The notes beneath the pieces were generated by a model that ran no database searches, was not told where the DNA came from, and worked only from the letters and a program-made list of their open reading frames with translations. A stretch of 64,000 nt of DNA from Nitrospinota bacterium (GTDB lineage Bacteria > Nitrospinota_A > UBA7883 > JACRLM01): positions 2,143,736 through 2,207,735 of the forward strand of contig JACQXA010000004.1 in NCBI GenBank assembly GCA_016208975.1, given 5' to 3'. The translations under genes were made by a program, and so were the position numbers. Below, piece after piece: positions 1 through 8,371 of the stretch. Numbering within the stretch: position 1 is the stretch's first letter; each line of letters opens with the position of its first letter.

Positions 1-1024
1 ACGGCTCCCAGGCCGGGTCGGCGTCCAGCTCCATGTAATCCATGAAGGCGGGGTTGGCGCTGTCTGCGAGATATTTATACGCTCCCACGGCGGCTATCAT
101 CGCCGCGTTGTCGGCGCATAATGACACCGATGGGATAATCACCGGCAGGCCCAGCGCCGCGCCCAGCGTCCGCATCCTTTCCCGCAAGGCGCCGTTACAG
201 GCCACGCCGCCGCCCACCGAGATGGATTTGGCGCCGGACACATCCACCGCCACCTTTGTTTTCGCTATCAGCGCGTCTATCAGCGATTTCTGGAACGAGG
301 CGCAAATGTCCGCCACGGGCATCACTCCGCCAGCTTTCTCCTGGGCGCGGATGATGTTCTTCACAGCGGTCTTGGGACCGGAGAACGAAAAATCCATCGT
401 GTCGCCGGGAAGGGCCACAGGCACATGGAATTTCGCCGACCCTTGCCGGGCCATCCTTTCCACCTCCGGCCCGCCGGGGTATGCAAGGCCCAGCATCTTG
501 GCCACCTTGTCGAAAGCTTCCCCCGCCGCGTCGTCCCGGGTTCCGCCCAGCCGTTCCAGTTTGCCTATCTCCCGCACCACGAAAAGCTCCGAATGGCCGC
601 CGGACACCAGCAGGGAAACCATGGGCAAAGGCGCCTGGGGATTTTCAAGAAACGCGGCGTACACATGCCCATCCAGATGGTTCACACCAATAAGGGGGAT
701 GTTCCTGGCGTAGGCGAAAGCTTTGGCGTAGGACACGCCCACCAGTAACGCCCCCACCAGCCCCGGCCCCCGGGTGACGGATACAAGGCCGATATCTTGA
801 ATGGATACCCTGGCCTTGTCCAGCGCCTCCATCGCCAGCGGGCTTATAAGCTCCGCGTGACGGCGGGAGGCCAGTTCCGGCACCACGCCGCCGTATTTGT
901 TATGGATGTCCGTTTGCGACGCCACCACCGAGGATAGTATCTCGAACGGTCCCCGCGCCACCGACGCGGCGGTCTCGTCGCAGGAGGTCTCCAGCCCCAG
1001 TGTTAGAAGGTTATTTTCGTTCAT
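1..1024 (-). CDS. tsaD: tRNA N6-adenosine threonylcarbamoyltransferase TsaD (3' end cut by window)
   Basis: Transfers the threonylcarbamoyl group to A37 of ANN-decoding tRNAs (t6A), in complex with TsaB and TsaE in the cytoplasm. The reading frame starts MNENNLLTLGLETSCDET, the typical ASKHA/Kae1 N-terminus with its ETSCDETA phosphate loop. It continues with GGVVPELASRRH, then the metal-binding HLDGH motif (H-x3-H) and LVSGGHSEL, and ends in the window in the DNAAMIA-type region. About 341 codons are visible; the family is usually 330-350 residues, so only a few residues are missing. The ATG at 1022-1024 is the natural family start. The gene is transcribed away from the hicAB pair. Nothing looks damaged. 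Confidence 0.95.
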   Translation of the reverse strand, partial: MNENNLLTLGLETSCDETAASVARGPFEILSSVVASQTDIHNKYGGVVPELASRRHAELISPLAMEALDKARVSIQDIGLVSVTRGPGLVGALLVGVSYAKAFAYARNIPLIGVNHLDGHVYAAFLENPQAPLPMVSLLVSGGHSELFVVREIGKLERLGGTRDDAAGEAFDKVAKMLGLAYPGGPEVERMARQGSAKFHVPVALPGDTMDFSFSGPKTAVKNIIRAQEKAGGVMPVADICASFQKSLIDALIAKTKVAVDVSGAKSISVGGGVACNGALRERMRTLGAALGLPVIIPSVSLCADNAAMIAAVGAYKYLADSANPAFMDYMELDADPAWEP

Positions 1025-1283
1025 GGCATGTCAATGATACAGCAATTGTATTTGTCATGGTTCGTGGCCCGGCAAGCTGGCCATGACAGGCCCACCATGA
1101 CAAATGACACGTTGCCGTCCCGAGTTTGCCGAAGGGCGGGACCCTTCGCCTTCGTTCAGGTGGCAACTTATGCTTCACCGCGGTCGCCGACCACGGGTCT
1201 GGAGAACAAAAGAGAAGCCAGGGCCGGGCGACGCCGGGGAAGCCAAATGATTCTTCAAACATTATCCGTGATAAAATTTTCTG
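1025..1283. repeat. Intergenic region with degenerate short palindromes
   Basis: No convincing gene lies between tsaD and hicA. The stretch contains an inverted copy of the CCGTGGTCG palindrome family at 1172-1196 (revcomp form ending in GAAGC) and a degenerate direct copy near 1219-1242 (ggcgacgccggggaagcc). A third degenerate copy follows hicB at about 1711-1735. The same family occurs cleaner at 25.5 kb and 54.6 kb. A minus-strand reading frame through here encodes only the repeat sequence and has no family resemblance. Confidence 0.45.
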
Positions 1284-1502
1284 ATGAAAGTGAAGGAACT
1301 TGCGCGTCTAATAGAAAAAGATGGCTGGTTTATGGTTCGGCAAAGAGGTAGCCACATGCAATTTCATCACAGCCAGAAAAAGGGGACGGTTACAATCGCC
1401 GGAAAGCCGTCAGCCGATGTTCATCCATTCGTAGTAAACAGTGTTCTAAAACAGGCGGATATTAAAACACCCGGCGCGGGCGGCGGAGGCCAGAATGAAT
1501 AA
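1284..1502 (+). CDS. hicA: HicA-type toxin (mRNA interferase)
   Basis: Type II toxin of the HicA family: a small double-stranded-RNA-binding-fold ribonuclease that cleaves mRNA when free of HicB. The 72-residue protein has the family layout, a first helix with KELARLIEKDGW, then RQRGSHMQF, whose His is the catalytic residue of the family, then a strand with TVTIAG and a C-terminal helix. The ATG has almost no Shine-Dalgarno sequence, so translation may be weak; such limits on toxin synthesis are common in these pairs. It overlaps hicB by 8 nt. The pair sits between repeat-rich spacers and next to a MITE-like element, as expected of a mobile accessory module. Confidence 0.9.
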   Translation: MKVKELARLIEKDGWFMVRQRGSHMQFHHSQKKGTVTIAGKPSADVHPFVVNSVLKQADIKTPGAGGGGQNE

Positions 1503-1704
1503 ATACCTTATCTTTATTGAAAAATACGGTGACAGCTTTTCAGCTTTCGCGCCGGATTTGCCAGGGTGCGTAGCCGTTGGTGAGACAATTGAGGAAACGG
1601 AAGAATTAATGCGCCAGGCCATTCATATGCATCTTGAGGATATGAAGCAAACGGGGGAATCTATTCCATCCCCCTCGGCGGTGTTCCGATATGTGGAAGT
1701 GTAA
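1495..1704 (+). CDS. hicB: HicB-type antitoxin
   Basis: Partner antitoxin that blocks HicA. The 69 residues carry the HicB fold: an N-terminal strand with YLIFIEKYGDSFSAF, then APDLPGCVAVGETIEE and a helix with EELMRQAIHMHLEDM. It ends in a short VFRYVEV strand. It lacks the C-terminal ribbon-helix-helix or HTH extension that many HicB proteins use to repress their promoter, so autoregulation by this protein alone is doubtful. The start ATG is preceded, inside hicA, by GGCGGAGG at 1482-1489, which supports coupled and stronger translation of the antitoxin. The gene ends about 60 bp before the MITE-like element at 1764. Confidence 0.88.
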   Translation: MNKYLIFIEKYGDSFSAFAPDLPGCVAVGETIEETEELMRQAIHMHLEDMKQTGESIPSPSAVFRYVEV

Positions 1705-1763
1705 GAAGCCTGCGCCGTGCGACGCCGGGGAAGCGGGATGTGGGGGCGAGGGATAAAAATCCG

Positions 1764-1912
1764 GTAGTGTCTCAGTTTGAAAGTACGGGGGAGATTCTTC
1801 GCTTACGCCCGGAATGACAATATAAAAGCCGTTGATAACATTGTCATCCTGAGCGAAGCGCAAGCGAAGTGAAGGATCTGTCTGTTATTTGAGATTCAAA
1901 CTGAGACACCAC
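1764..1912. mobile_element. 149-bp MITE-like element, copy 1
   Basis: Begins GTAGTGTCTCAGTTTGAA and ends with the inverted sequence TTCAAACTGAGACACCAC; 17 of 18 terminal positions match. The interior also folds back (GAATGACAAT against ATTGTCAT) and holds the GTCATCCTGAGCGAAGCG segment. No reading frame of note. Two more copies of exactly 149 bp lie at 22962-23110 and 54716-54864, all between genes. The length, terminal inverted repeats and absence of coding capacity fit a miniature inverted-repeat transposable element or a folded extragenic repeat. Confidence 0.75.
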
Positions 1913-2009
1913 GAAAAAACTCTCCCTGTTGTTTTTTTTCTCCGCCGCTGGTAATATGCGCCATCAAGTTCATGGGGCTATGCCCGTTTATTACCCGGAA
2001 AACAGCAAA

Positions 2010-2450
2010 ATGCGATTTATAACCGCCATAGTTTTCGCGCTACCCTTGTGGCTTTTCGTGGCCGCCCCGCAGGCCGAGGCCCGCGACGCGGAGGCGATAA
2101 TAGCCGAAGTGGGGCTGGCGGACGTCATTTGCGGGCTTAGCCACGGGCAGGTGGAAACTTCGCGGGGCGCCATGGCCGCTGAAGGCGCAAGCGCATCGCC
2201 CGCATCACACAAACATGGCGGCAAATGCCACGGCGCGCCGCTGGTGGTAGCGGCGGTCGATGAATGTTGCCATTCCATGTGCGGCCCTGGCGACGCCATT
2301 GCCAGTTACGATCCTGGCAAGATTTTTCACATGATCACGTACCAGGCGGCAAAGCCTTTGCCCCTGTATGAAGGCGCTCAGCCTGTTACCGGGCGCATCG
2401 TCCCCCATTTTAGAACCGACGAACCCAACCCAAGACCTCCCACAGCCTAA
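2010..2450 (+). CDS. Secreted Cys/His-rich small protein
   Basis: Not assigned to a family with confidence. From the ATG at 2010 it has a clear signal peptide (MRFITAIVFALPLWLFVAAP, cleavage after PQAEA), leaving about 120 residues in the periplasm. The mature part has clustered thiols and imidazoles: VICGLSHG, SHKHGGKCHG and DECCHSMCG, i.e. five Cys and several His, suggestive of metal binding. An upstream in-frame start at 1929 would put non-signal residues ahead of the signal peptide and is less likely. It is the first gene of a run whose downstream members encode a lipoprotein, a barrel, a thioredoxin-fold lipoprotein and a cytochrome c, separated from the next by 140 bp. Metal binding is inference from composition. 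Confidence 0.65.
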   Translation: MRFITAIVFALPLWLFVAAPQAEARDAEAIIAEVGLADVICGLSHGQVETSRGAMAAEGASASPASHKHGGKCHGAPLVVAAVDECCHSMCGPGDAIASYDPGKIFHMITYQAAKPLPLYEGAQPVTGRIVPHFRTDEPNPRPPTA

Positions 2451-2590
2451 GTTCCCGTCACGCTTTTGCCGTTCCGGCGTTACGGCCGGATATCTATCCG
2501 CGTGTCCGGGTTTTCCGGGCGGTTGAATCCAATTAACAATCCGGCGCCGGGGTATTTATACCCATTGGCGCATAACTTGAGGTTTGGGCA

Positions 2591-3511
2591 GTGAAACTGT
2601 TATCCACTTTTAAAGCCATGGCGCGCATGCTGGCGGCGCCCGCCCTGTTCCTTTTCTCCATTGTGGCGTTGAGCGCCTGTGGCTCTTCCTCCGGTACGCC
2701 CGGTTACGATGTGGAGCTTGTTCCAGGTTCCATGGCCACGGGCAAAAGCTCGTTCCAGCTTAAGGTGACCAGGAAAAGCGACGGCTCCCCGGCCACCGGC
2801 CTGGCCGGGAACATAGAGCTTGCGCCTTTGATGAACATGGGGACATTCGTCCATTCCACCGCTATTCCCGCGGACGCGGTTTCGGAGTCATCCACCCCGG
2901 GCACTTACGACTGTACGCTCTTTTTCGTGATGGGTGGCGACTGGACCGTGGACGTGACCATAGGATCCGAGACCACCACCCACGCGATGACGGTTGGAAT
3001 GGGCATGGGGTCGGACACTTCGGTGGTCAGGATGAAGAACGCCAGCGACATGTATATGTCCATGGACGGCGCCATGGGCATGAGGAACTACTATCTGTTC
3101 ACCGATAGCCTCGTGCCCGGGGAAACCCACGGTAGCGCGCTCACCGTGTTCGTGGCCACCCTGCAAGAGGGGCTGATGAGTTTCCCGCCGCTTACCGCCG
3201 GGCTTCAGCTTATGGGTATGGATGGATCTGTCCAGAAGACCATAGACAACTTCACGCTTGAAATCTCCGGCGACGGAGTGGAGTGGGACGCCATGACCTG
3301 TGACGGGAATTCCCGGTGCGAGGGGCATCTCCATCACGCATACGCCGCCGGTGAGCAAGGCACGGCCTATCTGCGGTTGACGGTGAACGGCGATGTTTAC
3401 ACCACCGACGGCGCGGCGGCCAACAACTCCGCCGATCCGGCCAGCAACAACGCCAACGCGGTTTTTACGGTCACCATGGGCGGCAGTGACATGTCCAGTG
3501 GCGGCATGTAA
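2591..3511 (+). CDS. Lipoprotein with YtkA-like beta-sandwich domain
   Basis: A 306-residue outer-membrane or periplasmic lipoprotein starting at GTG. The lipobox LSAC places the lipidated Cys at about residue 30, followed by GSSSG. Residues about 40-140 resemble the YtkA/FixH-like immunoglobulin fold seen in copper and redox accessory proteins: paired KVTRKSDGSP, a MNMGTF stretch and PGTYDCTLFFVMGGDWTV. A Met-rich middle (VGMGMG, DMYMSMDGAMGM) and a second beta-rich half of about 130 residues follow. The stop overlaps the start of the next gene by 1 nt, so they are surely cotranscribed. The Met-rich loops would suit Cu(I) contact, but this is inferred from composition, and the domain call is moderate. 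Confidence 0.65.
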   Translation: MKLLSTFKAMARMLAAPALFLFSIVALSACGSSSGTPGYDVELVPGSMATGKSSFQLKVTRKSDGSPATGLAGNIELAPLMNMGTFVHSTAIPADAVSESSTPGTYDCTLFFVMGGDWTVDVTIGSETTTHAMTVGMGMGSDTSVVRMKNASDMYMSMDGAMGMRNYYLFTDSLVPGETHGSALTVFVATLQEGLMSFPPLTAGLQLMGMDGSVQKTIDNFTLEISGDGVEWDAMTCDGNSRCEGHLHHAYAAGEQGTAYLRLTVNGDVYTTDGAAANNSADPASNNANAVFTVTMGGSDMSSGGM

Positions 3512-4497
3512 TGCGCTCTTTTAGCCATTCTTTCCTCATCTCCCTTTGCGCGGCGGCCCTTTTCCTCGGGGCCGCCGCCCCTATGGACGCATGGGCCGCG
3601 TCATGTTGCGGGGGCGGTTCCGCATCGTCGCTTGTCATGCCCAAATTCTCCCAGGGGATGCTGGACGTTTCGCTGGACATGGAAAAATACGACGGTTACT
3701 GGAACGCCGACGGAAAATACCTGCCAGACCCTCCCGGCTCCAGCCTGAACCAATACCGGTTGAACCTGGCCGGAGCAAAACGCCTTGCTCCCCGGTGGCA
3801 GGCTTATATTTCGCTACCGCTGGTGTGGAACGACAACCGGTATTCCGCCGTGAAGTCGGACACCCGGGGGGTAGGGGACGTTTCCTTGGGCTTCTGGTAC
3901 GAGGCGTTCGACAACATCATGTGCGTGTGGAAAGTGCGGGAAATAGCGGATATGAAGCCCGCCGTTTACCTGGGCGCCTCCCTTACGGCGCCTACTGGCG
4001 CATCGGCATACGATGATGTGAAAAGCAGTTTCGACGTGACCGGGCGGGGCTTTTACAGGCTGGACGCCAACCTCCTGCTGGAAAAGACCATCTTTCCGTG
4101 GAGCGTGTCGTTCCAGTATTCATACGGGGTTCATCTGGAACGCCCCATCAACCGGGAGTATGGCGAGTATGTCAATCCATATCATAAAAAACTGGGGGAC
4201 AGGAGGCTGTGGTCGGTCTCCGGCGGATACACCCATTTCATGGAGAGCATGAACTCCCTGAGCGCGGGCCTTTCGTACTCGGACCTGCTGGAGTCCGGCG
4301 GAACCATAGACGGTATGGGCGACCCGACATCGGGGATGAAAAAGCGCTCTGTGGCGGGCACATTGGCTCTGGCCAGCGACGACCGGGACTGGGTGTTGAA
4401 ATTCAGTTTAAGCCACACATTCAAGCAAGACGGTTTCGGGGCCAACTTTCCCGCCACGGACATCTATACCATAGGGGTAAGCCATGTATTACGCTAG
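3511..4497 (+). CDS. Outer-membrane beta-barrel protein
   Basis: A 328-residue exported protein. The N-terminus is a signal peptide ending AWAA, and the mature protein begins SCCGGGSASS, an unusual vicinal-Cys head. The rest is rich in alternating aromatic and polar strands (YRLNLAGAKRLAPRWQAYIS, VGDVSLGFWYEAF, FQYSYGVHL, SVSGGYTHF) and ends in a barrel-like strand with a terminal VLR. The pattern fits a transporter-like or DUF-type porin of 10-14 strands; I do not recognise a named family. It overlaps its neighbours by 1 nt upstream and 14 nt downstream. In this operon it could be the outer-membrane partner of the periplasmic redox proteins. Confidence 0.6.
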   Translation: MRSFSHSFLISLCAAALFLGAAAPMDAWAASCCGGGSASSLVMPKFSQGMLDVSLDMEKYDGYWNADGKYLPDPPGSSLNQYRLNLAGAKRLAPRWQAYISLPLVWNDNRYSAVKSDTRGVGDVSLGFWYEAFDNIMCVWKVREIADMKPAVYLGASLTAPTGASAYDDVKSSFDVTGRGFYRLDANLLLEKTIFPWSVSFQYSYGVHLERPINREYGEYVNPYHKKLGDRRLWSVSGGYTHFMESMNSLSAGLSYSDLLESGGTIDGMGDPTSGMKKRSVAGTLALASDDRDWVLKFSLSHTFKQDGFGANFPATDIYTIGVSHVLR

Positions 4498-5023
4498 ACT
4501 GGCGCTGATATTGCTCGCGGGTTTTTTAGCCTCCTGCGGGGACATGAAGAACGACCTGCTCCCTTCCGGCGAAGACCGCTCGGCCTCGGCCCAAACGGAG
4601 GAAACGGTGGTGGAAACGGTGGCCGATTTCACGTTGCCGGACACCCTGAACAGGTCCGTATCGCTGTATGAAACCCTGGCCGGTTACGATGGGGTGGTAC
4701 TTTATTTCACCATGTGGTGCCCCGTATGCTCGGCGCACATGGACCATATGCTGGCCAACGTGACGCCGCTTTACCCCAATGTGAAGTTCTTTTTGGTGGA
4801 TTACGTTTCCGGCTCGGTGGAGGCGGCCCGCACGGCGGAGGTATCCAACGGTTACGCCATCTCGGCGTTTACAACCCTGGTGGACGTAAATGACGACCTA
4901 TTAAAAACCTTCGGCGCCACCATGGGGACAACCGTGGTGATAGACAGTTCCGGAGCCATTGCAATGAAAGAAGACTACAAGGATGGAACAGCCCTGAAAG
5001 CGGCGCTGGAGGGGTTGAAATGA
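4484..5023 (+). CDS. Thioredoxin-fold (TlpA/AhpC-type) lipoprotein
   Basis: A 179-residue redoxin anchored by a lipid. The lipobox FLASC puts the lipidated Cys at residue 18, followed by Gly-Asp, so its sorting may differ from typical outer-membrane lipoproteins. The thioredoxin-like domain starts near residue 50 (VADFTLPDTLNRSVSLYE) and carries the active-site motif WCPVC, with Cys79 and Cys82. The cis-Pro loop is not obvious: TMGTTVVIDSSG replaces the usual GVPTTFLID, which may alter thiol chemistry. It overlaps the barrel gene by 14 nt and the cytochrome gene by 4 nt. A role in reducing cysteines or delivering metal for the neighbouring Cys-rich and heme proteins is plausible but inferred. 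Confidence 0.78.
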   Translation: MYYARLALILLAGFLASCGDMKNDLLPSGEDRSASAQTEETVVETVADFTLPDTLNRSVSLYETLAGYDGVVLYFTMWCPVCSAHMDHMLANVTPLYPNVKFFLVDYVSGSVEAARTAEVSNGYAISAFTTLVDVNDDLLKTFGATMGTTVVIDSSGAIAMKEDYKDGTALKAALEGLK

Positions 5024-5301
5024 GGCGGCTTCCGTTCGCGTTCTTTTTGACCGTGGCCTTTGCCGTTCCGTTATGGGCCGCCGCTGAAAATGAGGGATAC
5101 ATCGCCGGGGAGCGGCTGTTTAATTCCCGGTGTGGCCTGTGTCATCAGCTTCCAGACCCCAAATCCTTAAGCCGCGCCCAATGGCAGGTGGCCCTTAAGA
5201 CCATGAACAAGCGGCTTGAACGCAACGGCATGGAGCCCCTTACAGATGTGGAGAACCAGGCTTTACGGGCGTATTTTGAGGCTGTCGGGGCGGGGAATTG
5301 A
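5020..5301 (+). CDS. Small periplasmic monoheme cytochrome c
   Basis: A 93-residue exported protein with a signal peptide (first ~21 residues) and one heme c attachment motif, CGLCH, at residues 38-42. A WQVALKTMNKRLERNGMEPL stretch offers Met as the distal ligand, and LTDVENQALRAYFEA is the usual C-terminal helix of class I cytochromes. It resembles the short cytochromes that accept electrons from periplasmic dehydrogenases. Its ATG overlaps the stop of the redoxin gene (ATGA). It is the last gene of the operon; a hairpin follows at 5319. Confidence 0.85.
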   Translation: MRRLPFAFFLTVAFAVPLWAAAENEGYIAGERLFNSRCGLCHQLPDPKSLSRAQWQVALKTMNKRLERNGMEPLTDVENQALRAYFEAVGAGN

Positions 5302-5318
5302 CCAATCACTCCTTAACG

Positions 5319-5342
5319 GCCCATTCATTAAAGTGAATGGGC
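5319..5342 (+). terminator. Hairpin after the cytochrome gene
   Basis: Stem GCCCATTCA/TGAATGGGC (9 bp) with a 6-nt loop, placed 17 bp after the cytochrome stop codon. There is no T run behind it, so it is a weak candidate for intrinsic termination and may only stabilise the 3' end. Confidence 0.4.
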
Positions 5343-5407
5343 AAAGCTTGGTCCCTCCCCCTTCCTTGCGCCCCAAACCATAAACTTTCCGCTAACGATA
5401 ATTGAAA

Positions 5408-5435
5408 TTGAATTAGTTCCAGAAGGTGATATATT
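5408..5435 (+). promoter_or_regulatory. Candidate sigma-70 promoter for cheW-mcp
   Basis: TTGAAT and TATATT separated by 16 bp in an AT-rich patch about 105 bp before cheW; 4/6 and 5/6 matches to the consensus. It is the best housekeeping-type promoter in the spacer. A TAAACTTT upstream looks like half of a sigma-28 site, but its spacing to CGATAA is wrong. Confidence 0.4.
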
Positions 5436-5541
5436 TTTAATTGTAGAAATCAGGGGGGCCTGAGGTCATAAATTTGGTATCGCTCACCGCAGTATAGGAG
5501 CGGAACCTTCGGTAAAACCACTCCATCTTCCGGGAGGGAAT

Positions 5542-6057
5542 ATGAGCGACGCTGTAACGGCTGAAACGGGCGTCAAACCGGGCCAGCAAGGGCGGGGTAA
5601 AGAGGGCAAATACCTCACCTTCGTCCTGGGCGAAGAAGAATACGGCCTGGACATCACCAAGGTCAAAGAAATCATAGGGGTAATGGAGATAACCCACATC
5701 CCCCGCACGCCTCCTTTCATAAAGGGCGTTATCAACCTCCGCGGCAAAGTCATCCCGGTGATAGACCTCCGCCTCAAGTTCGGCATGGAAGAGGCGGAAT
5801 ACACCAGGGAAACGGTGTTCATCGTGGTGGAGGAGTCGGGCATACTCATGGGCATCGTGGTGGACACGGTGCGGGAGGTGCTGGACATCCACGAGGCGGA
5901 CATCGAGCCGCCCCCTCAATTCGGCACCCGTCTGAATACCGATTTCATACTCGGCATGGGCAAGATTCAAGGCAAAGTGAAGATCCTTCTGGACATAGAG
6001 AAGGTGCTTTCCGCCGAGGAAGCCGCCATGCTTACCGGTTTGGCTAAGGAAGACTGA
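5542..6057 (+). CDS. cheW: Chemotaxis scaffold protein CheW
   Basis: Couples CheA to the signalling tips of MCPs at the membrane. The 171-residue protein is a single CheW (SH3-like) domain: KYLTFVLGEEEYGLDITKV near residue 27, IPRTPPFIKGVINLRGKVIP and VIDLRLKFG in the middle, then VDTVREVLDI. These are the canonical CheW signatures, including the NLRG-type loop that contacts the receptor. A short disordered N-terminus of about 22 residues precedes the domain. A GGGAGG site lies just before the ATG. An MCP follows 66 bp downstream and is probably its partner, while CheA and CheY of the window are 26 kb away. Confidence 0.95.
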   Translation: MSDAVTAETGVKPGQQGRGKEGKYLTFVLGEEEYGLDITKVKEIIGVMEITHIPRTPPFIKGVINLRGKVIPVIDLRLKFGMEEAEYTRETVFIVVEESGILMGIVVDTVREVLDIHEADIEPPPQFGTRLNTDFILGMGKIQGKVKILLDIEKVLSAEEAAMLTGLAKED

Positions 6058-6123
6058 GAGGCTTTTTCATAAATTTCCATAGGGCGGCGCGATGGCCCGA
6101 AATGGATTAGGGGAGGTCCCGTC

Positions 6124-8145
6124 ATGAACTTCAAGAACATGAAACTCGGAACCAAAATCATCAGCGGTTTTCTGGCCATCCTCGTGATAGCCCTCGCCTT
6201 GGGCGGTTTGGCCGTTTGGAACATGTTGAACGTCAAGACTGATACAACCCAACTTGCTGAAGAATATATCCCTGAAGTGGAAATCGCCATGGAGGTGGAG
6301 CGTTACGCACTGAAAAGCGTGATAGACATGCGGAGCTACGGTTACACAGGGGACGCCAAACAGCTCGAAAGCGGCCGGAAGAACATGGGTGAAATCAGGA
6401 AGCACCTGAAGGAGGCCGACGAGCTGGCGGACCGGGCCGAAAACCTGGTGAAGCTAAAGGGCGCCATGGCGGACGTGTCCAAGATACTTGCCGAATGGGA
6501 GGCGCTTGTAAACGAGACCGAAAAACAGAACAAGGAGCTGGATACCCACCGGGTTGAGATGACCGAAACCGCCAAGGTTTTTGTGGACAATGTGAACACC
6601 TATCTTGCCGATCAGGACGGGAAGATAAAGGCGGAGATAAAGGCCAAGGCCCCGGCGGATAAAGTGGCCTCCAGGGTAATGAAGATAAAGCTGATCAACG
6701 ACGTGGTTGATTTTGGGAACGCCATCAGGGTTGCGTCCTGGCAATCCCAGGCCCTTCGGGATCCCGCCATTCTGGATCCTGTCATGAAGAATTTCGACGA
6801 GATAGACAGGATAGTAAGTGAAGTGCTGGCTACAACAAGCCAGGAGGCCAACGTACAGCAACTTACGGCCATCAAGGAATCCGCCGCCAATTACAAGCAG
6901 ATTTTGGCGGATATGAACGAGATAGCCAAGAAACTGCAAGAGATCGGCGTAAAACGGCAAGCCGCGGCAAATACGACCGCTGAAAAGGCCAGGGGCGTGG
7001 CTGATGATGGCATGGCGACCACCGTAAGGCTGGCTGATGAAGCTGAACTGATGCTCAACACCGCCTCATGGGTGATGATCATCGGCCTTGGCGTGGCGGT
7101 GGTATTGGGGCTGGGGCTGGCGTTCATAATTACTCGCGGAATAACCGGCCCAATGAACCGGATCATCGAGGGGCTTTCGGAAAGTTCCGACCAGGTGGCG
7201 GCGGCGGCGGGGCAGATCTCGTCCTCCAGCCAGTCTTTGGCGGAAGGCGCCACGGAGCAGGCCTCCTCGCTGGAGGAAACCTCGTCGGCGCTTGAGGAAG
7301 TGTCCGGCATGACACGGCAGAACGCCGACAACGCCAACCAGGCCAGTTCCCTTGCGCGGGACACCCGCGCCGAGGCGGAAAAGGGGAACCAGGCCATGGG
7401 CGACATGATCAACTCAATGAAGGCCATCAACAAGTCTTCAGAGGAGATAGCCAAGATCATAAAGGTGATCGAGGAGATAGCGTTCCAGACGAACCTCCTG
7501 GCCCTCAATGCCGCGGTGGAGGCCGCCCGGGCGGGCGAGCACGGCAAAGGTTTCGCCGTGGTGGCCGAAGAGGTTAGGAACCTGGCCCAGCGTTCGGCCA
7601 CGGCGGCCAAGGATACCGCCGCGCTCATAGAAGAGGCGGTGAAACGGGCATCCGAAGGGTCGGACATGGCCAACCGGGCCGGTGAAGTGCTCCACATCAT
7701 AGTGGAGAGCGTAAAGAAAGTAACCGACCTGGTGGCGGAAATAGCCGCCGCCTCCAACGAGCAGGCGCAGGGGGTGGACCAGGTGAACACCGCCGTGTCG
7801 CAGATGGACAAGGTGACCCAGCAGAACGCCGCTGGCGCCGAGGAAACCGCGGCCGCGTCCGAAGAGCTGAACGCCCAGGCCGAGCGGCTTAAAGACATGG
7901 TGGGAGAGATGGTTGCCATGGTGGAGGGTTCGTCGTCAGGGCGGTTTCGCGGCGCCCAGGCTGGCGCGGTTAAAAAGGTGAAACCCAAAGGGGCGCTGAA
8001 AGCCCCGGAGCTTCACGCTTCAAAGGAGAAAGCCGCGCCGCGGCGCATGGGGGCTAAAGAGCCGCAGAATCCTAAAGAGCCTTCCGGCGGCAAAGGCAAG
8101 GCGGATGACATAATCCCTCTGGATGACGATTTTAAAGACTTCTAG
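6124..8145 (+). CDS. Methyl-accepting chemotaxis protein with helical periplasmic domain
   Basis: Transmembrane chemoreceptor of 673 residues. TM1 is about residues 13-33 and TM2 about 315-337. The ~280-residue periplasmic part is nearly all helical, like four-helix or HBM-type sensor domains ([27 protein letters not shown]). After TM2 there is TRGITGP and then straight coiled coil; the second half of a HAMP domain is not visible. The signalling hairpin with [20 protein letters not shown] and [18 protein letters not shown] is near residues 448-485. Q/E-rich methylation helices flank it. The tail has a basic Pro/Lys linker and ends PLDDDFKDF instead of a classical NWETF pentapeptide. The ligand is unknown. 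It follows cheW and is closed by a strong terminator. Confidence 0.95.
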   Translation: MNFKNMKLGTKIISGFLAILVIALALGGLAVWNMLNVKTDTTQLAEEYIPEVEIAMEVERYALKSVIDMRSYGYTGDAKQLESGRKNMGEIRKHLKEADELADRAENLVKLKGAMADVSKILAEWEALVNETEKQNKELDTHRVEMTETAKVFVDNVNTYLADQDGKIKAEIKAKAPADKVASRVMKIKLINDVVDFGNAIRVASWQSQALRDPAILDPVMKNFDEIDRIVSEVLATTSQEANVQQLTAIKESAANYKQILADMNEIAKKLQEIGVKRQAAANTTAEKARGVADDGMATTVRLADEAELMLNTASWVMIIGLGVAVVLGLGLAFIITRGITGPMNRIIEGLSESSDQVAAAAGQISSSSQSLAEGATEQASSLEETSSALEEVSGMTRQNADNANQASSLARDTRAEAEKGNQAMGDMINSMKAINKSSEEIAKIIKVIEEIAFQTNLLALNAAVEAARAGEHGKGFAVVAEEVRNLAQRSATAAKDTAALIEEAVKRASEGSDMANRAGEVLHIIVESVKKVTDLVAEIAAASNEQAQGVDQVNTAVSQMDKVTQQNAAGAEETAAASEELNAQAERLKDMVGEMVAMVEGSSSGRFRGAQAGAVKKVKPKGALKAPELHASKEKAAPRRMGAKEPQNPKEPSGGKGKADDIIPLDDDFKDF

Positions 8146-8177
8146 AGCGACGTTATCCCGGCAAGGCGTTTAAACGG

Positions 8178-8206
8178 CCCTCCGCTGTAAAGGCGGAGGG
8201 TTTTTT
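8178..8206 (+). terminator. Rho-independent terminator after the MCP
   Basis: Perfect 8-bp stem CCCTCCGC/GCGGAGGG with a 7-nt loop, then TTTTTT. It lies 32 bp after the MCP stop and isolates the cheW-mcp unit from the cassette that follows. Confidence 0.9.
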
Positions 8207-8304
8207 ATGACCGTGGCGTGACCTTTCCCGGCCTCCCGCTTACCTTGCAGGCCGTTCTTGTCAATATTCCCCCCTGGTAAGCATCCAGCGGCCGTAAAAA
8301 TAGT

Positions 8305-8331
8305 TTGCAAGGAGCGTGAAATTATTATACT
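8305..8331 (+). promoter_or_regulatory. Candidate promoter of the small-protein/protease cassette
   Basis: TTGCAA and TATACT spaced 15 bp apart in an AT-rich island between the MCP terminator and the small gene at 8372. The spacing is shorter than the ideal 17 bp, so it is only a candidate, but no better one is visible and the cassette needs its own start after the terminator. Confidence 0.35.
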
Positions 8332-8371
8332 AATAATCAAAGTATATTTTCATATTACAGGAGGCGGGCTC

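Noticed and set aside
1011-1262. Minus-strand 83-codon frame upstream of hicA
   Set aside because: Encodes only the degenerate palindromic repeats and overlaps the tsaD start; no family resemblance.
5391-5413. TAAACTTT followed by CGATAA before cheW, resembling a sigma-28 promoter
   Set aside because: The gap between the two boxes is far too short for sigma-28; a sigma-70-like site just downstream is a better candidate.
6891-7988. Long minus-strand reading frame (365 codons) through the first MCP
   Set aside because: Shadow of the MCP coding strand: its Ser/Ala-rich composition mirrors the receptor helices. It has no ribosome site or family features.
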